A DNA stretch of 44,924 nucleotides from positions 1 to 44,924 of the forward strand of contig JACDQM010000151.1 in NCBI GenBank assembly GCA_015657635.1, written 5' to 3'. Position numbers and translations under genes: made by a program. This stretch comes from Roseateles sp. GTDB taxonomy: Bacteria > Pseudomonadota > Gammaproteobacteria > Burkholderiales > Burkholderiaceae_C. Below the pieces are notes generated by a model. That model ran no database searches. It was not told the origin of the DNA and worked only from the letters and a program-made list of their open reading frames with translations. Positions 1-9,300 of this stretch are shown piece after piece (positions within the stretch are counted from its first letter, which is position 1; the number at the start of each line of letters is the position of its first letter).

Positions 1-79
1 CGGCGGCGTGCGCTTGCTCCGTGCCCCCCGGGCCGCCAAGCCGGCCCTCCTCCTTTTACCTACGCAGCGCACGCCGCCG
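1..79 (+). repeat. Inverted-repeat element, copy A
   Basis: Perfect 14-base arms lie at 1-14 (CGGCGGCGTGCGCT) and 66-79 (its reverse complement) around a 51-base core. The core starts with CTCCGTGCCCCCCG (17-30) and ends with CTCCTCCTTTTACCTACGC (47-65). The same two core blocks occur in copies near 117-220, 38449-38546 and 38601-38696, where the arms are different sequences. The left arm touches the window edge and may continue outside. The rest of the gene-free stretch 1-345 holds copy C and no reading frame I would defend. I do not recognise the element. Confidence 0.7.
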
Positions 80-116
80 CAGCTCGGCTCAGGATCGTAG
101 GGTTCGCGACAAGCGC

Positions 117-220
117 CACAAGCAGGAGAGCGGGCGCGCCTGATGCGCAGGTAAAAGGACGAGGACGCGAGCGTCCGGGGGATTGAGCCCGGGCACGGGG
201 AGTCCACGGGACTCCTTGTG
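117..220 (-). repeat. Inverted-repeat element, divergent copy C
   Basis: On the minus strand the core (145-202) begins CTCCCCGTGCCCGGGC and ends CCTCGTCCTTTTACCTGCGC, matching both core blocks of copy A. The arms are weaker than in the other copies: CACAAGCAGGAG at 117-128 faces CTCCTTGTG at 212-220. A further 10-base inverted pair, GCAGGAGAGC at 122-131 and GCTCTCCTGC at 272-281, brackets the copy. It faces copy A head to head, as copies B and D do near 38.5 kb. Confidence 0.5.
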
Positions 221-345
221 AATGGCGAAAGCCGGGGCCATTGGGCCCGGCATGGAGCCGCAGGCCTGCCTGCTCTCCTGCGCGCGATGCACACCCCTGA
301 ACTGAATTCAGAGGCATCACGATCCAACGCGCAAAGCGCCTTTCT

Positions 346-1089
346 TCAGTCCGCCGCCAACGTGGCCAGCGCGGCCAGATCCAGCAGGCGCACCGAGTAG
401 CCCTGCACCTCGATCAGGCCCTTGAGCTTGAGCTGGCGCATCATGCGCGACAGTGTCTCGGGCGTGATCGCCAGCTGGGCGGCGATGTCGCGCTTGCGCT
501 CGCCGAGAGCCACCAGATCCGGTCCCTGCGCGGAGCGGCGGCTGAGCTGCAGCAGCCAGGCCGCCAGACGCTTCTCGGCATCCTTGTGCATCAGATCATG
601 GGTGACGCCGGTGAGGCTGTGCACATTCAGCGCCATGCAGGTCAGCAGGCGCTCGGCCATGGCCGGCTGGCGCGCCAGCATCTCGCGCACCGCGTCCACA
701 TCCAGTTCCAGCAGCTGCGCCGGCGTCAGCACCCGGGCGTCCTGCACATGGCAGCCGCCGATCCAGGCACTGGCCAGATCCAGCCAGGCGGGGCCGCGCA
801 CCGTGCGCTCCAGGTGAAAGGGCTGGTCATGGCGCAACTGCCCCAGGCCGACCGCACCGCACAGCACCGCCACCAGCTTGCTGGCCTGTTGATCGCGGCT
901 GAACGCCATCGCGCCGGCCGGCAGGCCGCGCAGCCATGCGATGCGGTTGAGCGCCTTGAGTTCGGCATCGCCGAGCGCGGGACCGCGCATCAGCGCCTGC
1001 CAGGACTCGGCACCCAGGGCTTGGACGTCAGCGGCCTCAGCGATCGCCGATCGCTGGGACAACAGGGCATGAGGGTTCAGGCTTTCCAC
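346..1089 (-). CDS. Crp/Fnr family transcriptional regulator
   Basis: This 247-residue protein has an N-terminal cyclic-nucleotide-binding-type sensor fold followed by a C-terminal winged helix. The recognition helix carries ETLSR, the E-x-x-S-R pattern with which FNR-type proteins read TTGAT half-sites. The N-terminal cysteine cluster that binds the [4Fe-4S] centre in true FNR is absent; the few cysteines are scattered. The protein is therefore more like DNR or another Fnr-like sensor, and the ligand is unknown. The frame stays open upstream with no convincing ATG, so I chose the GTG at 1089, which gives a normal family length. It is divergent from a hemerythrin-like gene, with a candidate FNR-type box between them. 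The family is well supported; the signal sensed is not. Confidence 0.8.
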   Translation of the reverse strand: MESLNPHALLSQRSAIAEAADVQALGAESWQALMRGPALGDAELKALNRIAWLRGLPAGAMAFSRDQQASKLVAVLCGAVGLGQLRHDQPFHLERTVRGPAWLDLASAWIGGCHVQDARVLTPAQLLELDVDAVREMLARQPAMAERLLTCMALNVHSLTGVTHDLMHKDAEKRLAAWLLQLSRRSAQGPDLVALGERKRDIAAQLAITPETLSRMMRQLKLKGLIEVQGYSVRLLDLAALATLAAD

Positions 1090-1152
1090 GGTGTGCTTGG
1101 GGCAAGGGCTGAGGCCATGCCCGCAATGTCGGCGAGAGCGCCGCTTTCGTCC

Positions 1153-1166
1153 TTGCGCTGCGTCAA
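1153..1166. promoter_or_regulatory. Candidate FNR-type operator
   Basis: The 14-base TTGCGCTGCGTCAA fits TTG-N8-CAA, the outer positions of the FNR/DNR box TTGAT-N4-ATCAA, although the inner bases deviate. It lies 46 bases before the hemerythrin start and 64 bases before the regulator start. The nearby regulator has the helix residues expected to read such a site. Assignment is inference. Confidence 0.4.
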
Positions 1167-1211
1167 AGCTTTTCAGCCCGCGGCGCAGCGTCGCGCGTCG
1201 ACAATCCCCGC

Positions 1212-1793
1212 ATGAAACTGACGCCTGTTCCTGCGCGCCCGGCCAGCAAGAGCCTGCAGCCCGGCAGCGCCTATGCCCAGCCCTTTGATCTGCTGGCGGC
1301 CTGCCACGAGCGTGTGCAGCGCAGCCTGGACCTGCTGGCGCGACTGAACACCCACTGCGCGAACGCCGGCGCCGACGCCACGGCGGCCAGTGCCGCTGCC
1401 GATGTGCTGCGCTACTTCGATATCGCAGCCCCGCTTCACCACCAGGACGAGGAACTGCATGTCTTTCCCGCACTGGAAGCCGGTGGCGACGCGGCACTGG
1501 CTGATCTGTGCGCCAGGCTGCGCGCCGAGCATCGCCAGATTGAGCAAGGCTGGCAAACGCTGCGGCCGCTGCTGCAGGATCTGATCGAAGGGCGGTTGGA
1601 TCTCCACCCGCTGGCCGCCGCCAGCCAGGCCTTCATCGACATCCATCGCCGGCATCTGCTGGACGAGAACGAGCAGGTCTTCCCGGCTGCCGCGTCAACG
1701 CTGCGCCCTGCACAGCAGCATGACATGGGGCTGGAGATGGCCGGCCGCCGCGGGCTGGATCTCAGCGGATCAGCAGCGCCCGGAAGTCGTTGA
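1212..1793 (+). CDS. Hemerythrin-like HHE domain protein
   Basis: This 193-residue soluble protein is a four-helix hemerythrin HHE domain that would bind a non-haem di-iron centre. Candidate ligands are seen in order: His32 (ACHERV), His76/His77 followed by DEE (HHQDEE), a His in AEHRQIE near 109, and histidines plus Glu in DIHRRHLLDENEQVF near 150-160. Such proteins handle oxygen, nitric oxide or iron in the cytoplasm. The divergent Fnr-type regulator suggests a redox or NO-linked role, which is inference. The last 32 bases overlap the 3' end of the convergent glycerate kinase gene, so the true C-terminal tail after about residue 175 is less certain. Confidence 0.8.
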   Translation: MKLTPVPARPASKSLQPGSAYAQPFDLLAACHERVQRSLDLLARLNTHCANAGADATAASAAADVLRYFDIAAPLHHQDEELHVFPALEAGGDAALADLCARLRAEHRQIEQGWQTLRPLLQDLIEGRLDLHPLAAASQAFIDIHRRHLLDENEQVFPAAASTLRPAQQHDMGLEMAGRRGLDLSGSAAPGSR

Positions 1794-3096
1794 CATTGGT
1801 GAAAGTCGGCCCGGGGCTGACCAGATCACCCAGCGGCTCGAAGAAGGAATAGGCGTCGTTGGCATCCAGCATCGCCTCGGGCTTCAGGCCCAGCGCGGCC
1901 GCACGCGCCAGCGTGCTGGGCGTGACGATGGCGCCCGCGTTGTCCTGCACGCCGTCGATGCCGTCGGTGTCAGCGGCCAGCACATGCACGCCCGGCTCGC
2001 CCTGCAGCGCAATGGCCGCGCCGAGCAGGAATTCGCTGGCCCGGCCGCCTCGTCCCGGTGCCTGGCCCGGCGCCTGGCTGCGCACGGTGACCGTGGTCTC
2101 GCCGCCGCTCAGAATCACGCAAGGCTTCGCAAAAGGCTGGCCGCGCCGCGCCACTGCGCGTGCCAGCGCCGCATGCACGCGGCCCACCTCGCGCGACTCG
2201 CCTTCGATCTCGTCGCTGAGGATATGCGCCTCCAGCCCGAGCGCGCGCGCAGCGGCAGCGGCCGCTTCCAGGCTCTGCTGCGGCGTGGCCAGCATGCGCA
2301 ACTCATGGCCGGCGAAACAGGGGTCGCCTGGCTTGGGCGTCTCGAAGACGCCGCTCTCCAGCCCCTGGCGGGCTGCAGCCGGCAGGCTGATGCCATAGCG
2401 CCTGCAGATCGCCAGCGCATCGGCACAGCTGCTCGCGTCCGGCACCGTGGGGCCGGAGGCGATCACCGCCGGCTCATCGCCCGGCACATCGCTGATCAAT
2501 AGGCTGAGCACGCGAGCCGGCGCGCAAGCCGCGGCCAGCCGCCCACCCTTGATGGCCGACAGATGCTTGCGCACGCAGTTCATCTCGCCGATGGCTGCCC
2601 CGCTCTTCAGCAAGGCGCGGTTGATGGCCTGCTTGTCCGCCAGCGTCAGCCCGGGGGCCGGCAGACTCAGCAGGGCCGAACCACCGCCGGAGATCAGGCA
2701 GATCACCAGATCGTCAGCACTCAGCCCCTGGGTCAGCGCCAGCATGCGTTGCGCCGCCGCCAGGCCGGCCGCATCGGGCACGGGATGCGCCGCCTCCACC
2801 AGTTCCAGGCGCTTGGGGCGATAGCCCGGCGGCGTGTGGCCATAGCGCGTGATCACCAGGCCAGAGAGCGGCGCATCCGCCGGCCAGGCCGCCTCCAGCG
2901 CCTGCGCCATCGCGCCACCGGCCTTGCCGGCGCCCAGCACCAGCGTGCGGCCGCGCGGCGGCGCCGGCAGCTGGGCGGCCAGCACCTGGCCCGGCAGCGC
3001 ACGCGCTACCGCCACATCGTAGAGATGACGCAGCAGCAGGCGCGGCTGGTTCAGCAGGTCTTGCGCAGAGAGTGGCAGAGCATTCATGGTGGCCAT
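1762..3096 (-). CDS. ttuD: Glycerate kinase (GckA/TtuD, MOFRL family)
   Basis: This 444-residue cytoplasmic enzyme phosphorylates D-glycerate, by family rule to 2-phosphoglycerate. The N-terminal half has the nucleotide-binding motifs LVLGAGKAGGAM and CLISGGGSALL, and a conserved KHLSAIKGGRLA segment. The C-terminal MOFRL domain includes LSGGETTVTV, GRGGRASEFLLG and AADTDGIDG. MATM at 3096 and MNAL at 3087 are alternative starts; neither has a strong ribosome site. It follows the interrupted aldolase gene by 52 bases on the same strand. That pair matches the glucarate/galactarate or glyoxylate route (tartronate semialdehyde to glycerate to glycolysis), but the intervening reductase gene garR/glxR is absent here. 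It may also accept carbon from the purine pathway via glyoxylate. Confidence 0.88.
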   Translation of the reverse strand: MATMNALPLSAQDLLNQPRLLLRHLYDVAVARALPGQVLAAQLPAPPRGRTLVLGAGKAGGAMAQALEAAWPADAPLSGLVITRYGHTPPGYRPKRLELVEAAHPVPDAAGLAAAQRMLALTQGLSADDLVICLISGGGSALLSLPAPGLTLADKQAINRALLKSGAAIGEMNCVRKHLSAIKGGRLAAACAPARVLSLLISDVPGDEPAVIASGPTVPDASSCADALAICRRYGISLPAAARQGLESGVFETPKPGDPCFAGHELRMLATPQQSLEAAAAAARALGLEAHILSDEIEGESREVGRVHAALARAVARRGQPFAKPCVILSGGETTVTVRSQAPGQAPGRGGRASEFLLGAAIALQGEPGVHVLAADTDGIDGVQDNAGAIVTPSTLARAAALGLKPEAMLDANDAYSFFEPLGDLVSPGPTFTNVNDFRALLIR

Positions 3097-3148
3097 GATA
3101 CGAAGGCCGTGCAACCCACCGGCAGTCCATCGCCGGCCGGCGCCGGCA

Positions 3149-3931
3149 TCAGGCGCTCTTGAACTTGTCGCGCAGCGCCTGCGAGGCGCTGCGGAACACG
3201 CCCAGGTCGCTGCCGACTGCGACGAAGGTGGCGCCCATCTCCATATAGCGGCGCGCATCCGCCTCCACCGGCGCCAGGATGCCCACCGCCTTGCCGGCGG
3301 CGCGTACCGCGGCAAAGACCTGCGCCATCGCGGCCTGCACCTCGGGATGCTGGGCCTGGCCCAGCTGGCCGTAACCCGCGGCCAGGTCGGACGGGCCGAT
3401 GAAGACCGCATCAACGCCATCGACCGCGGCAATCTCCGCCGCCGCCGCCACGCCGGCCCGGCTCTCGATCTGCACGATCACGCTGATCTGCTCGTTGATG
3501 CCCTGGAAGTAGCCCGGCAGCGTGCCATAGCGGTTGCTGCGCTGCGCCACCGACACGCCGCGCACACCCTGCGGCGGGTAGCGCGTGGCGGCCACGGCGC
3601 GCCGCGCCTCCTCGGCGCTTTAGATGAAGGGCACCAGCAGGTTGTAGAAGCCCGCATCCAGCAGCCGCTTGATCTCCACCGTGCTGTTGGTCGACGGGCG
3701 CACCACCGGGGCGCTGACGCTGTCCTTCAGCGCCATCAGCTGCGGCACGAAGCTCAGCACATCGTTGGGCGCATGCTCGCCGTCCAGCAGCAGCCAGTCG
3801 AAACCGGCCACACCCAGCACCTCGGTGCTGATCGGGTTGGCCAGCGAGCACCAGCAGCCGATCAGGCACTCGCCCTGGATCAGGCGCTGACGCAAGGTGT
3901 TGGGAAAGGCGCAGTAGGCAGTCTGTGTCAT
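3149..3931 (-). pseudogene. garL: 2-dehydro-3-deoxyglucarate aldolase, in-frame stop
   Basis: Reading from ATG 3931 gives a HpcH/HpaI-family aldolase closely resembling GarL, which cleaves 5-keto-4-deoxy-glucarate to pyruvate and tartronate semialdehyde. The N-terminal part has [11 protein letters not shown] with the catalytic His. The C-terminal part has [21 protein letters not shown] and [12 protein letters not shown], ending GSDLGVF. The two parts are in the same frame and are separated only by a TAA at 3620-3622, just after LLVPFI, where relatives have Glu. Removing the stop gives 260 residues, the normal family length. This is therefore one nonsense change, either a young pseudogene or a base error. 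The gene sits immediately upstream of glycerate kinase. Confidence 0.85.
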
Positions 3932-4091
3932 GAGCGGGGCACCTGGCGGGATCAGCTCGACGGAGCCGGTGGCCCCGGATCGTACAAGGCGGCCGCCAGC
4001 CCTCCATCGGTGGATCTGCCAAGCGAGGCTGTCAGCGCGGGCGCCAGCCCGTGCGTTGCATCATGTCGATCCCTGATTGAGGAAGAAAACC

Positions 4092-4757
4092 ATGCCCAAG
4101 CCCTTGATGCGACAGAGACTGATCGTCGGCGCGGCCTGCCTCATCGGCATCGCCGGCTGCGTGGGCGAAGCCCAGGCCCAGGTCTGGCGCTGCACGGCGC
4201 AGGATGGCAGCACCGTCTTCTCTGACCGCCCCTGCCCGGACAAGGGCAGCCCGATGGACGAGCGCCGCTTGCGTGGCAACGCGATCGAGGTGCCGCGGCT
4301 GCCGAGCACGACGGCGGCCACTGAGCGGCCGGCACCGTCTGAAGCCCCCGTCACAGCGCCGGTCAACGACTGCCCCGGCGACCAGGAACTGCGCCATATG
4401 GAAACCCGCGCCAGCTCTACCACGATGGGCGACAAGGAAGTGGCCTTCCTGCGCGACGAGATCCGCCGCGCGCGCCAGTGCCGCAAGGGCCAGGGCCGTT
4501 ACACCGCGGCCGACTGGGCCATCAGCCGCGAGGCGCAGACGGCCCAGAGCAGTCTCAGGGGTGCGGCTGAGGCACGGCTGCGCGCCGAAGGCATGCACAG
4601 CGCGGCCGATCCGCAGGAGGGCGAGCGCATCGCCCAGCAACGCCGGGCGGAAGAACGTGCCGCACAAAGGCTCAAGAACGAGCAAGAGCGCCCACCAGGC
4701 CCGCGCCCGCTGCCCTGCCCGCCTACTCCCGCAGGCCAAGCCGGCAACTGCCGCTGA
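4092..4757 (+). CDS. DUF4124-containing envelope protein
   Basis: This 221-residue protein begins with a hydrophobic export segment (RQRLIVGAACLIGIAG) that ends in IAGC, a plausible lipobox, or alternatively is cleaved after QAQ. A short DUF4124 module follows (VWRCTAQDGSTVFSDRPC), a beta-rich unit common in Burkholderiales envelope proteins of unknown function. The rest is charged, Ala/Arg/Glu-rich and probably helical, with a Pro-rich tail. I chose ATG 4092 because GAGGAA lies at a good distance upstream at 4079-4084; an earlier TTG at 4077 would lengthen the protein by five residues. It stands alone between a divergent aldolase and a convergent ArsR gene. Confidence 0.7.
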   Translation: MPKPLMRQRLIVGAACLIGIAGCVGEAQAQVWRCTAQDGSTVFSDRPCPDKGSPMDERRLRGNAIEVPRLPSTTAATERPAPSEAPVTAPVNDCPGDQELRHMETRASSTTMGDKEVAFLRDEIRRARQCRKGQGRYTAADWAISREAQTAQSSLRGAAEARLRAEGMHSAADPQEGERIAQQRRAEERAAQRLKNEQERPPGPRPLPCPPTPAGQAGNCR

Positions 4758-4784
4758 AGCTGGCCCAACAGGGCCGGCCCGGGT

Positions 4785-5183
4785 TCAGGCCGCGCGCTTG
4801 CGCGCCTTGACGGGCGCCGGCGGCGCAAAGGCCGCCTGCATGCGCGCCGTGCTCTCGAACTGGCGCGCCACATTGCCGCAGACCAGATCGCACAGCTCGT
4901 AGATCGACGGGTCGGCGATGCGGTAATAGGCCGCCGTACCGCGGCTCTCGCGCGCCACCAGGCCGTGGCGCGTCAGCAGCGTCAGGTGACGCGAGACATT
5001 GGCCGCGGTGAAACCGCACAGCTCCGCCAGCTCGCCGACATTGAGCTCACGCTCGCGCAGCAGATTGAGGATCTGCAAGCGGGTCGGCTCGGACAGGACC
5101 TGAAAGTAGGCGGCGACGCGCTCAAGCGCCTCGGGAGGTAGGTGGTTCATGCGCGTGCATGCGGGGACGGGATCGGTGCTCAT
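4785..5183 (-). CDS. ArsR family transcriptional repressor
   Basis: This 132-residue winged-helix repressor has the ArsR hallmark LSEPTRLQILNLL and a recognition segment LCGFTAANVSRHLTLLTRHGLV. Cysteines occur in AELCGF and as a pair in ELCDLVCGN near the C-terminus, candidates for thiol or metal sensing. They are not at the positions known from arsenic-type ArsR, and the canonical SqrR/BigR cysteine after the first DNA-binding helix is not obvious. It is divergent from the RND operon, and an 18-base perfect palindrome lies between them. ATG 5183 is preferred, with GAGGG upstream; an ATG at 5222 would run through the palindrome. The family is sure. A sulfur or persulfide signal is inferred from the rhodanese downstream. 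Confidence 0.85.
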   Translation of the reverse strand: MSTDPVPACTRMNHLPPEALERVAAYFQVLSEPTRLQILNLLRERELNVGELAELCGFTAANVSRHLTLLTRHGLVARESRGTAAYYRIADPSIYELCDLVCGNVARQFESTARMQAAFAPPAPVKARKRAA

Positions 5184-5209
5184 TATCGCTATGCCCTCAC
5201 AAGCTCGGT

Positions 5210-5227
5210 GCTGATTGATCAATCAGC
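5210..5227. promoter_or_regulatory. Perfect palindrome, probable ArsR operator
   Basis: GCTGATTGATCAATCAGC is a perfect 18-base palindrome in the arsR/RND intergenic region. It ends three bases before the candidate -35 box of the RND operon and 27 bases before arsR. Size and placement fit an autoregulating repressor site that controls both directions. Confidence 0.65.
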
Positions 5228-5230
5228 CAC

Positions 5231-5259
5231 TTGACTATTTAACTACATGCTCAAATAAT
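5231..5259 (+). promoter_or_regulatory. Sigma70-type promoter of the RND/rhodanese operon
   Basis: TTGACT (5231-5236) and AATAAT (5254-5259) are separated by 17 bases, each one mismatch from the sigma70 consensus. The AT-rich stretch around them stands out in this GC-rich window. It lies about 80 bases before the adaptor start. Confidence 0.6.
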
Positions 5260-5340
5260 AAAGTATCGAATTCAAAACCGCCAGCCCGATTTCGCCGGAT
5301 ATCGGGGCCGGCACCAGCGGAAGTCTCCAAGAGAGTCCTT

Positions 5341-6384
5341 ATGCGCAAGAACACCCTTCTCAGCCTGAGCCTGGCCCTGGCCTGCGCCTTCGGCGGCACC
5401 CAGGCTGCCGCGCTCGGCACGGTCACGGTTCAGGCTGCGTCCACGCAGCAGAGTGCCGGCTTCGACGCGGTGGTCGAAGCGGTACGCCAGACGGTGATCG
5501 CCGCCCAGGTGCCCGGCGCGGTAGTGCAGATCGACGTCAAGGCGGGCGATCAGGTCAAGGCCGGCCAGCTGCTGATGCGCCTGGACGCCCGCGCCGCCGA
5601 GCAGAATGCCGCCGCCAGCGACGCCCAGGTGGCGGCCGCCCGCGCCCAGCTGGATGCGGCCGCCAAGGAGTACGAGCGCCAGAAGCAGCTGTTCAGCAAG
5701 CAATACATCAGCCAGGCGGCGCTGGAGCGGGCCGAATCGCAATTCAAGGCCACGCAGGCGCAGGTGGCGGCCCAGCTGGCCCAGGCCGGTGCCGCGCGCA
5801 CGCAAAGCGGCTTCCATCTGGTGCGGGCGCCCTATGCCGGCGTGGTGGCCGAGGTGCCGGTGTCGCTGGGCGATATGGCCATGCCCGGCCGCCCCTTGCT
5901 GACCCTCTACGACCCCAGCCAGCTGCGGGTCAGCGCGGCCGTGCCGCAGAGCCTCAGCAACAGCCTGGGCGCCAAGCCTGCGGTGCGCGTCGAGCTGCCC
6001 GGCCTGCCGGAAGCCCAGCGCTGGCCGCAGGCCAGTCGCGTGCAGCTGCTGCCCACGGTCGATGCCGCGACCCACACGGTGCAGATCCGCGCCGAGCTGC
6101 CGGCCGGCTTTGCCGGCGCCGCACCCGGCCTGTTCGCACGGCTGTGGCTGCCCGCCGCTGCAGGACGCGACGGCGTGGCCGGCCAGCGCCTGATGGTGCC
6201 GGCCAAGGCGGTGCTGCGCCGCGCCGAGCTGAGCGCCGTCTATGTGGTCGACGCCAAGGGCCAGCCGCTGCTGCGCCAGGTGCGCACCGGCCGCGCGGAA
6301 GGCGACTCGGTCGAGATCCTGAGCGGCCTGTCCGCCGGCGAGAAGATCGCCCTGGACCCCCAAGCCGCCGCCCGCCAGCGCTGA
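5341..6384 (+). CDS. RND efflux periplasmic adaptor (HlyD family)
   Basis: This 347-residue membrane fusion protein links an inner-membrane RND pump to an outer-membrane channel. A signal peptide (MRKNTLLSLSLALACAF..QAAA) leads into a first lipoyl half (VPGAVVQIDVKAGDQVKAGQLLMRLD, residues about 58-83). A helical hairpin follows (about 90-150, rich in Ala/Gln), then the second lipoyl half (LVRAPYAGVVAEVPVSLGDM), a beta-barrel domain and a membrane-proximal domain. ATG 5341 is chosen because it opens the signal peptide and follows AGAGAG. It is the first gene of the operon controlled by the divergent ArsR; the permease starts 8 bases after its stop. No outer-membrane TolC-type gene is present, so it must borrow one. 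Confidence 0.88.
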   Translation: MRKNTLLSLSLALACAFGGTQAAALGTVTVQAASTQQSAGFDAVVEAVRQTVIAAQVPGAVVQIDVKAGDQVKAGQLLMRLDARAAEQNAAASDAQVAAARAQLDAAAKEYERQKQLFSKQYISQAALERAESQFKATQAQVAAQLAQAGAARTQSGFHLVRAPYAGVVAEVPVSLGDMAMPGRPLLTLYDPSQLRVSAAVPQSLSNSLGAKPAVRVELPGLPEAQRWPQASRVQLLPTVDAATHTVQIRAELPAGFAGAAPGLFARLWLPAAAGRDGVAGQRLMVPAKAVLRRAELSAVYVVDAKGQPLLRQVRTGRAEGDSVEILSGLSAGEKIALDPQAAARQR

Positions 6385-6392
6385 GAACCGCC

Positions 6393-9300
6393 ATGAGCCA
6401 AGACCCGATCAAGACCGAGGCGCTGCCGCTGGGCATCTCCGGCCGCATCGCCGCCTTCTTCCAGAGCGCGCAGATCACGCCGCTGCTGGCGCTGGTGGCG
6501 CTGCTGCTGGGCATCTTCGCGGTGATGGTGACGCCGCGCGAGGAAGAGCCGCAGATCAATGTGACCATGGCCAATGTGCTGATCCCCTTCCCGGGCGCCA
6601 GTGTCAAGGATGTGGAGGCGATGGTCACCACGCCGGCTGAGCAGGTGCTGTCGCAGATCACCGGTGTCGAGCATGTGATGTCGGTCACCCGGCCCGGCAT
6701 CGCGGTGATCACCGTGCAGTTCAAGGTGGGCGTGCCCCGCACCGAGGCCCTGGTGCGCCTGCACGACACCATCCGCGCCAACAGCGACTGGCTGCCCAAG
6801 AGCCTCGGCGTGCAGGAGCCCATCATCAAGCCCAAGGGCATTGACGATGTGCCCATCGTCAGCCTGACCCTGCACGGCCAGAGCGCCGAGACCGGCGCCT
6901 ACGAGATCGAGCGTGTGGCGCACAGCATCGAGGCCGAGCTCAAGCGCGTGCCCGGCACCCGCGAGGTCTACAGCATCGGCGGCCCGGCGCGCGGTGATGG
7001 TCGAGCTCGATCCCAACCGCATGGCGGCCGTCGGTGTCACCGTGAGCGATCTGCGCCAGACCCTGGGTGCCGCCAATCTGGGCCTGCCGGTGGGCGAGCT
7101 GCTGGTCGGCAACAAGGCCGTCGAGATCGAGGCCGGCCCCTTCCTACGCGATGCGGACGAAGTGGCCGAGCTGGTGGTGGGCGTTCGTGCTGGCAAGCCG
7201 ATCTTCCTGCGTGACGTGGCCCAGGTGCGCGATGGCGCCCTGCCCGCCCAGCGCTATGTCTGGCATGGCGTTTCGGCCCGCGAGGGGCAGACGGCGGCCG
7301 AGTTCCCGGCCGTCACCATCGCCATCACCAAGAAGCCCGGCGAGAACGCCATCGATGTGGCCAATGCGCTGACGCAGCGCGTGGCGCAGCTGCGCAACAG
7401 CGTGATCCGGCCGATGTGCAGGTGACCGAGACGCGCAACTACGGCGCCACCGCCGACGACAAGGCCAAGAAGCTGATCCAGAAGCTGCTGTTCGCCACCG
7501 CCTCGGTGGTGGCCCTGGTCTTCATCGCGCTGGGCCGTCGCGAGGCCGCCATCGTCGGCACCGCGGTGATCCTGACACTGACCGTGACGCTGTTCGCCTC
7601 CTGGGCCTGGGGCTTCACGCTCAACCGCGTCTCGCTGTTCGCCTTGATCTTCTCGATCGGCATCCTGGTGGATGACGCCATCGTGGTGGTGGAGAACATC
7701 CATCGCCACCAGGCCCTGCACCCAGGCAAGACGCTGGCGCAGCTGATTCCCGGCGCGGTGGATGAAGTCGGCGGCCCCACCATCCTGGCCACCTTCACCG
7801 TGATCGCGGCGCTGCTGCCGATGGCCTTCGTGTCGGGCCTGATGGGCCCCTATATGAGCCCGATCCCCATCAATGCCTCGATGGGCATGCTGCTGTCGCT
7901 GATCATCGCCTTCGTCGTGACACCCTGGCTGGCCCGCTTGTGGATGAAGACCCTGCCCGCCGACCACGATGCCAAGCCGCATGGCCTGGCTGCCAAGCTG
8001 GCGCCCCTGGCGCAGCGCGTGTTCGGCCCGCTGCTGGACGACAAGCGCGGCGGCCGCAACCGCGGCCTGCTGGGCCTGGGCGTGATGGTGCTGATCGCCA
8101 TCTCGCTGGCGCTGCCGGCCACTGGACTGGTGCTGCTGAAGATGCTGCCCTTCGACAACAAGTCGGAGTTCCAAGTCATCGTCGACATGCCCGCCGGCAC
8201 GCCGGTGGAGCGCACCGCCGCCGTGCTGCGTGAACTGGGTGCGCATCTGTCCGGCGTGCCCGAGGTGAAGGACTACCAGGCCTATGCCGGCACCGCCGCG
8301 CCGATCAACTTCAACGGCCTGGTGCGCCAGTACTACCTGCGCGCCGGCGGCGAGGTGGGCGACATCCAGGTCAATCTGGTGGACAAGGCCCACCGCAAGG
8401 CGCAGAGCCACGCCATCGCCACCCGCGTGCGCCCGGCGCTGCAGGAGATCGGCCGGCGCCATGGCGCCAATGTGAAGGTGGTGGAAGTGCCGCCGGGCCC
8501 GCCGGTGCTCTCGCCCATCGTGGCCGAGATCTACGGCCCCGAGGCCGAGGGCCGGCGCCAGGTGGCGCTGGCGGTGCGCAAGGTGTTCGAGGCGCAGGAG
8601 GGCATCGTCGACACCGATGACTCCAGCATCGTCGCCGCGCCCAAGAAGCTGCTGATCGTCGACCGCAGCAAGGCCGCCATGCTGGGCGTGCCGCAGCAGG
8701 CCATCGTCACCACGCTGCGCGCCGGCCTGGCTGGCGAAGCCACTGCCTATCTGCACGACCAGAGCAAGTACCCGGCTGCCGCCACGCTGCAGCTGCCGCC
8801 CGAGCTGCATGGCGATCTGGACGCGCTGCTGGCGCTGACCGTGCGCAGCGCGCAAGGCAAGCTGGTGCCGATCCGCGAACTGGTCAGCATCAGCGATACC
8901 GAGCGCGAGCAGCCGGTGTTCCACAAGGACCTGCTGCCGGTGAACTACGTTGTGGCCGACATGGCCGGCAAGCTGGACAGCCCGCTCTACGGCATGTTCT
9001 CGATGCGCGGCGAGATTGCCAAGATCGCCACGCCCGGCGGCGGCACGCTGCAGGAAGCCTTCATCAGCCAGCCGACCGATGCGCTGCGCGACTACGCCAT
9101 CAAGTGGGATGGCGAGTGGCAGGTCACCTACGAGACCTTCCGTGACATGGGTGCCGCCTACGCGGTCGGCCTGGTGCTGATCTACCTGCTGGTGGTGGCG
9201 CAGTTCGGCTCGTATCTGACACCGCTGATCATCATGGCGCCGATCCCGCTGACCATCGTCGGCGTGATGCCGGGCCATGCGCTGCTGGGCGCGCAGTACA

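Noticed and set aside
1-220. Copies A and C read as an integron attC pair
   Set aside because: No core sites of the RYYYAAC type and no integrase or cassette genes are visible.
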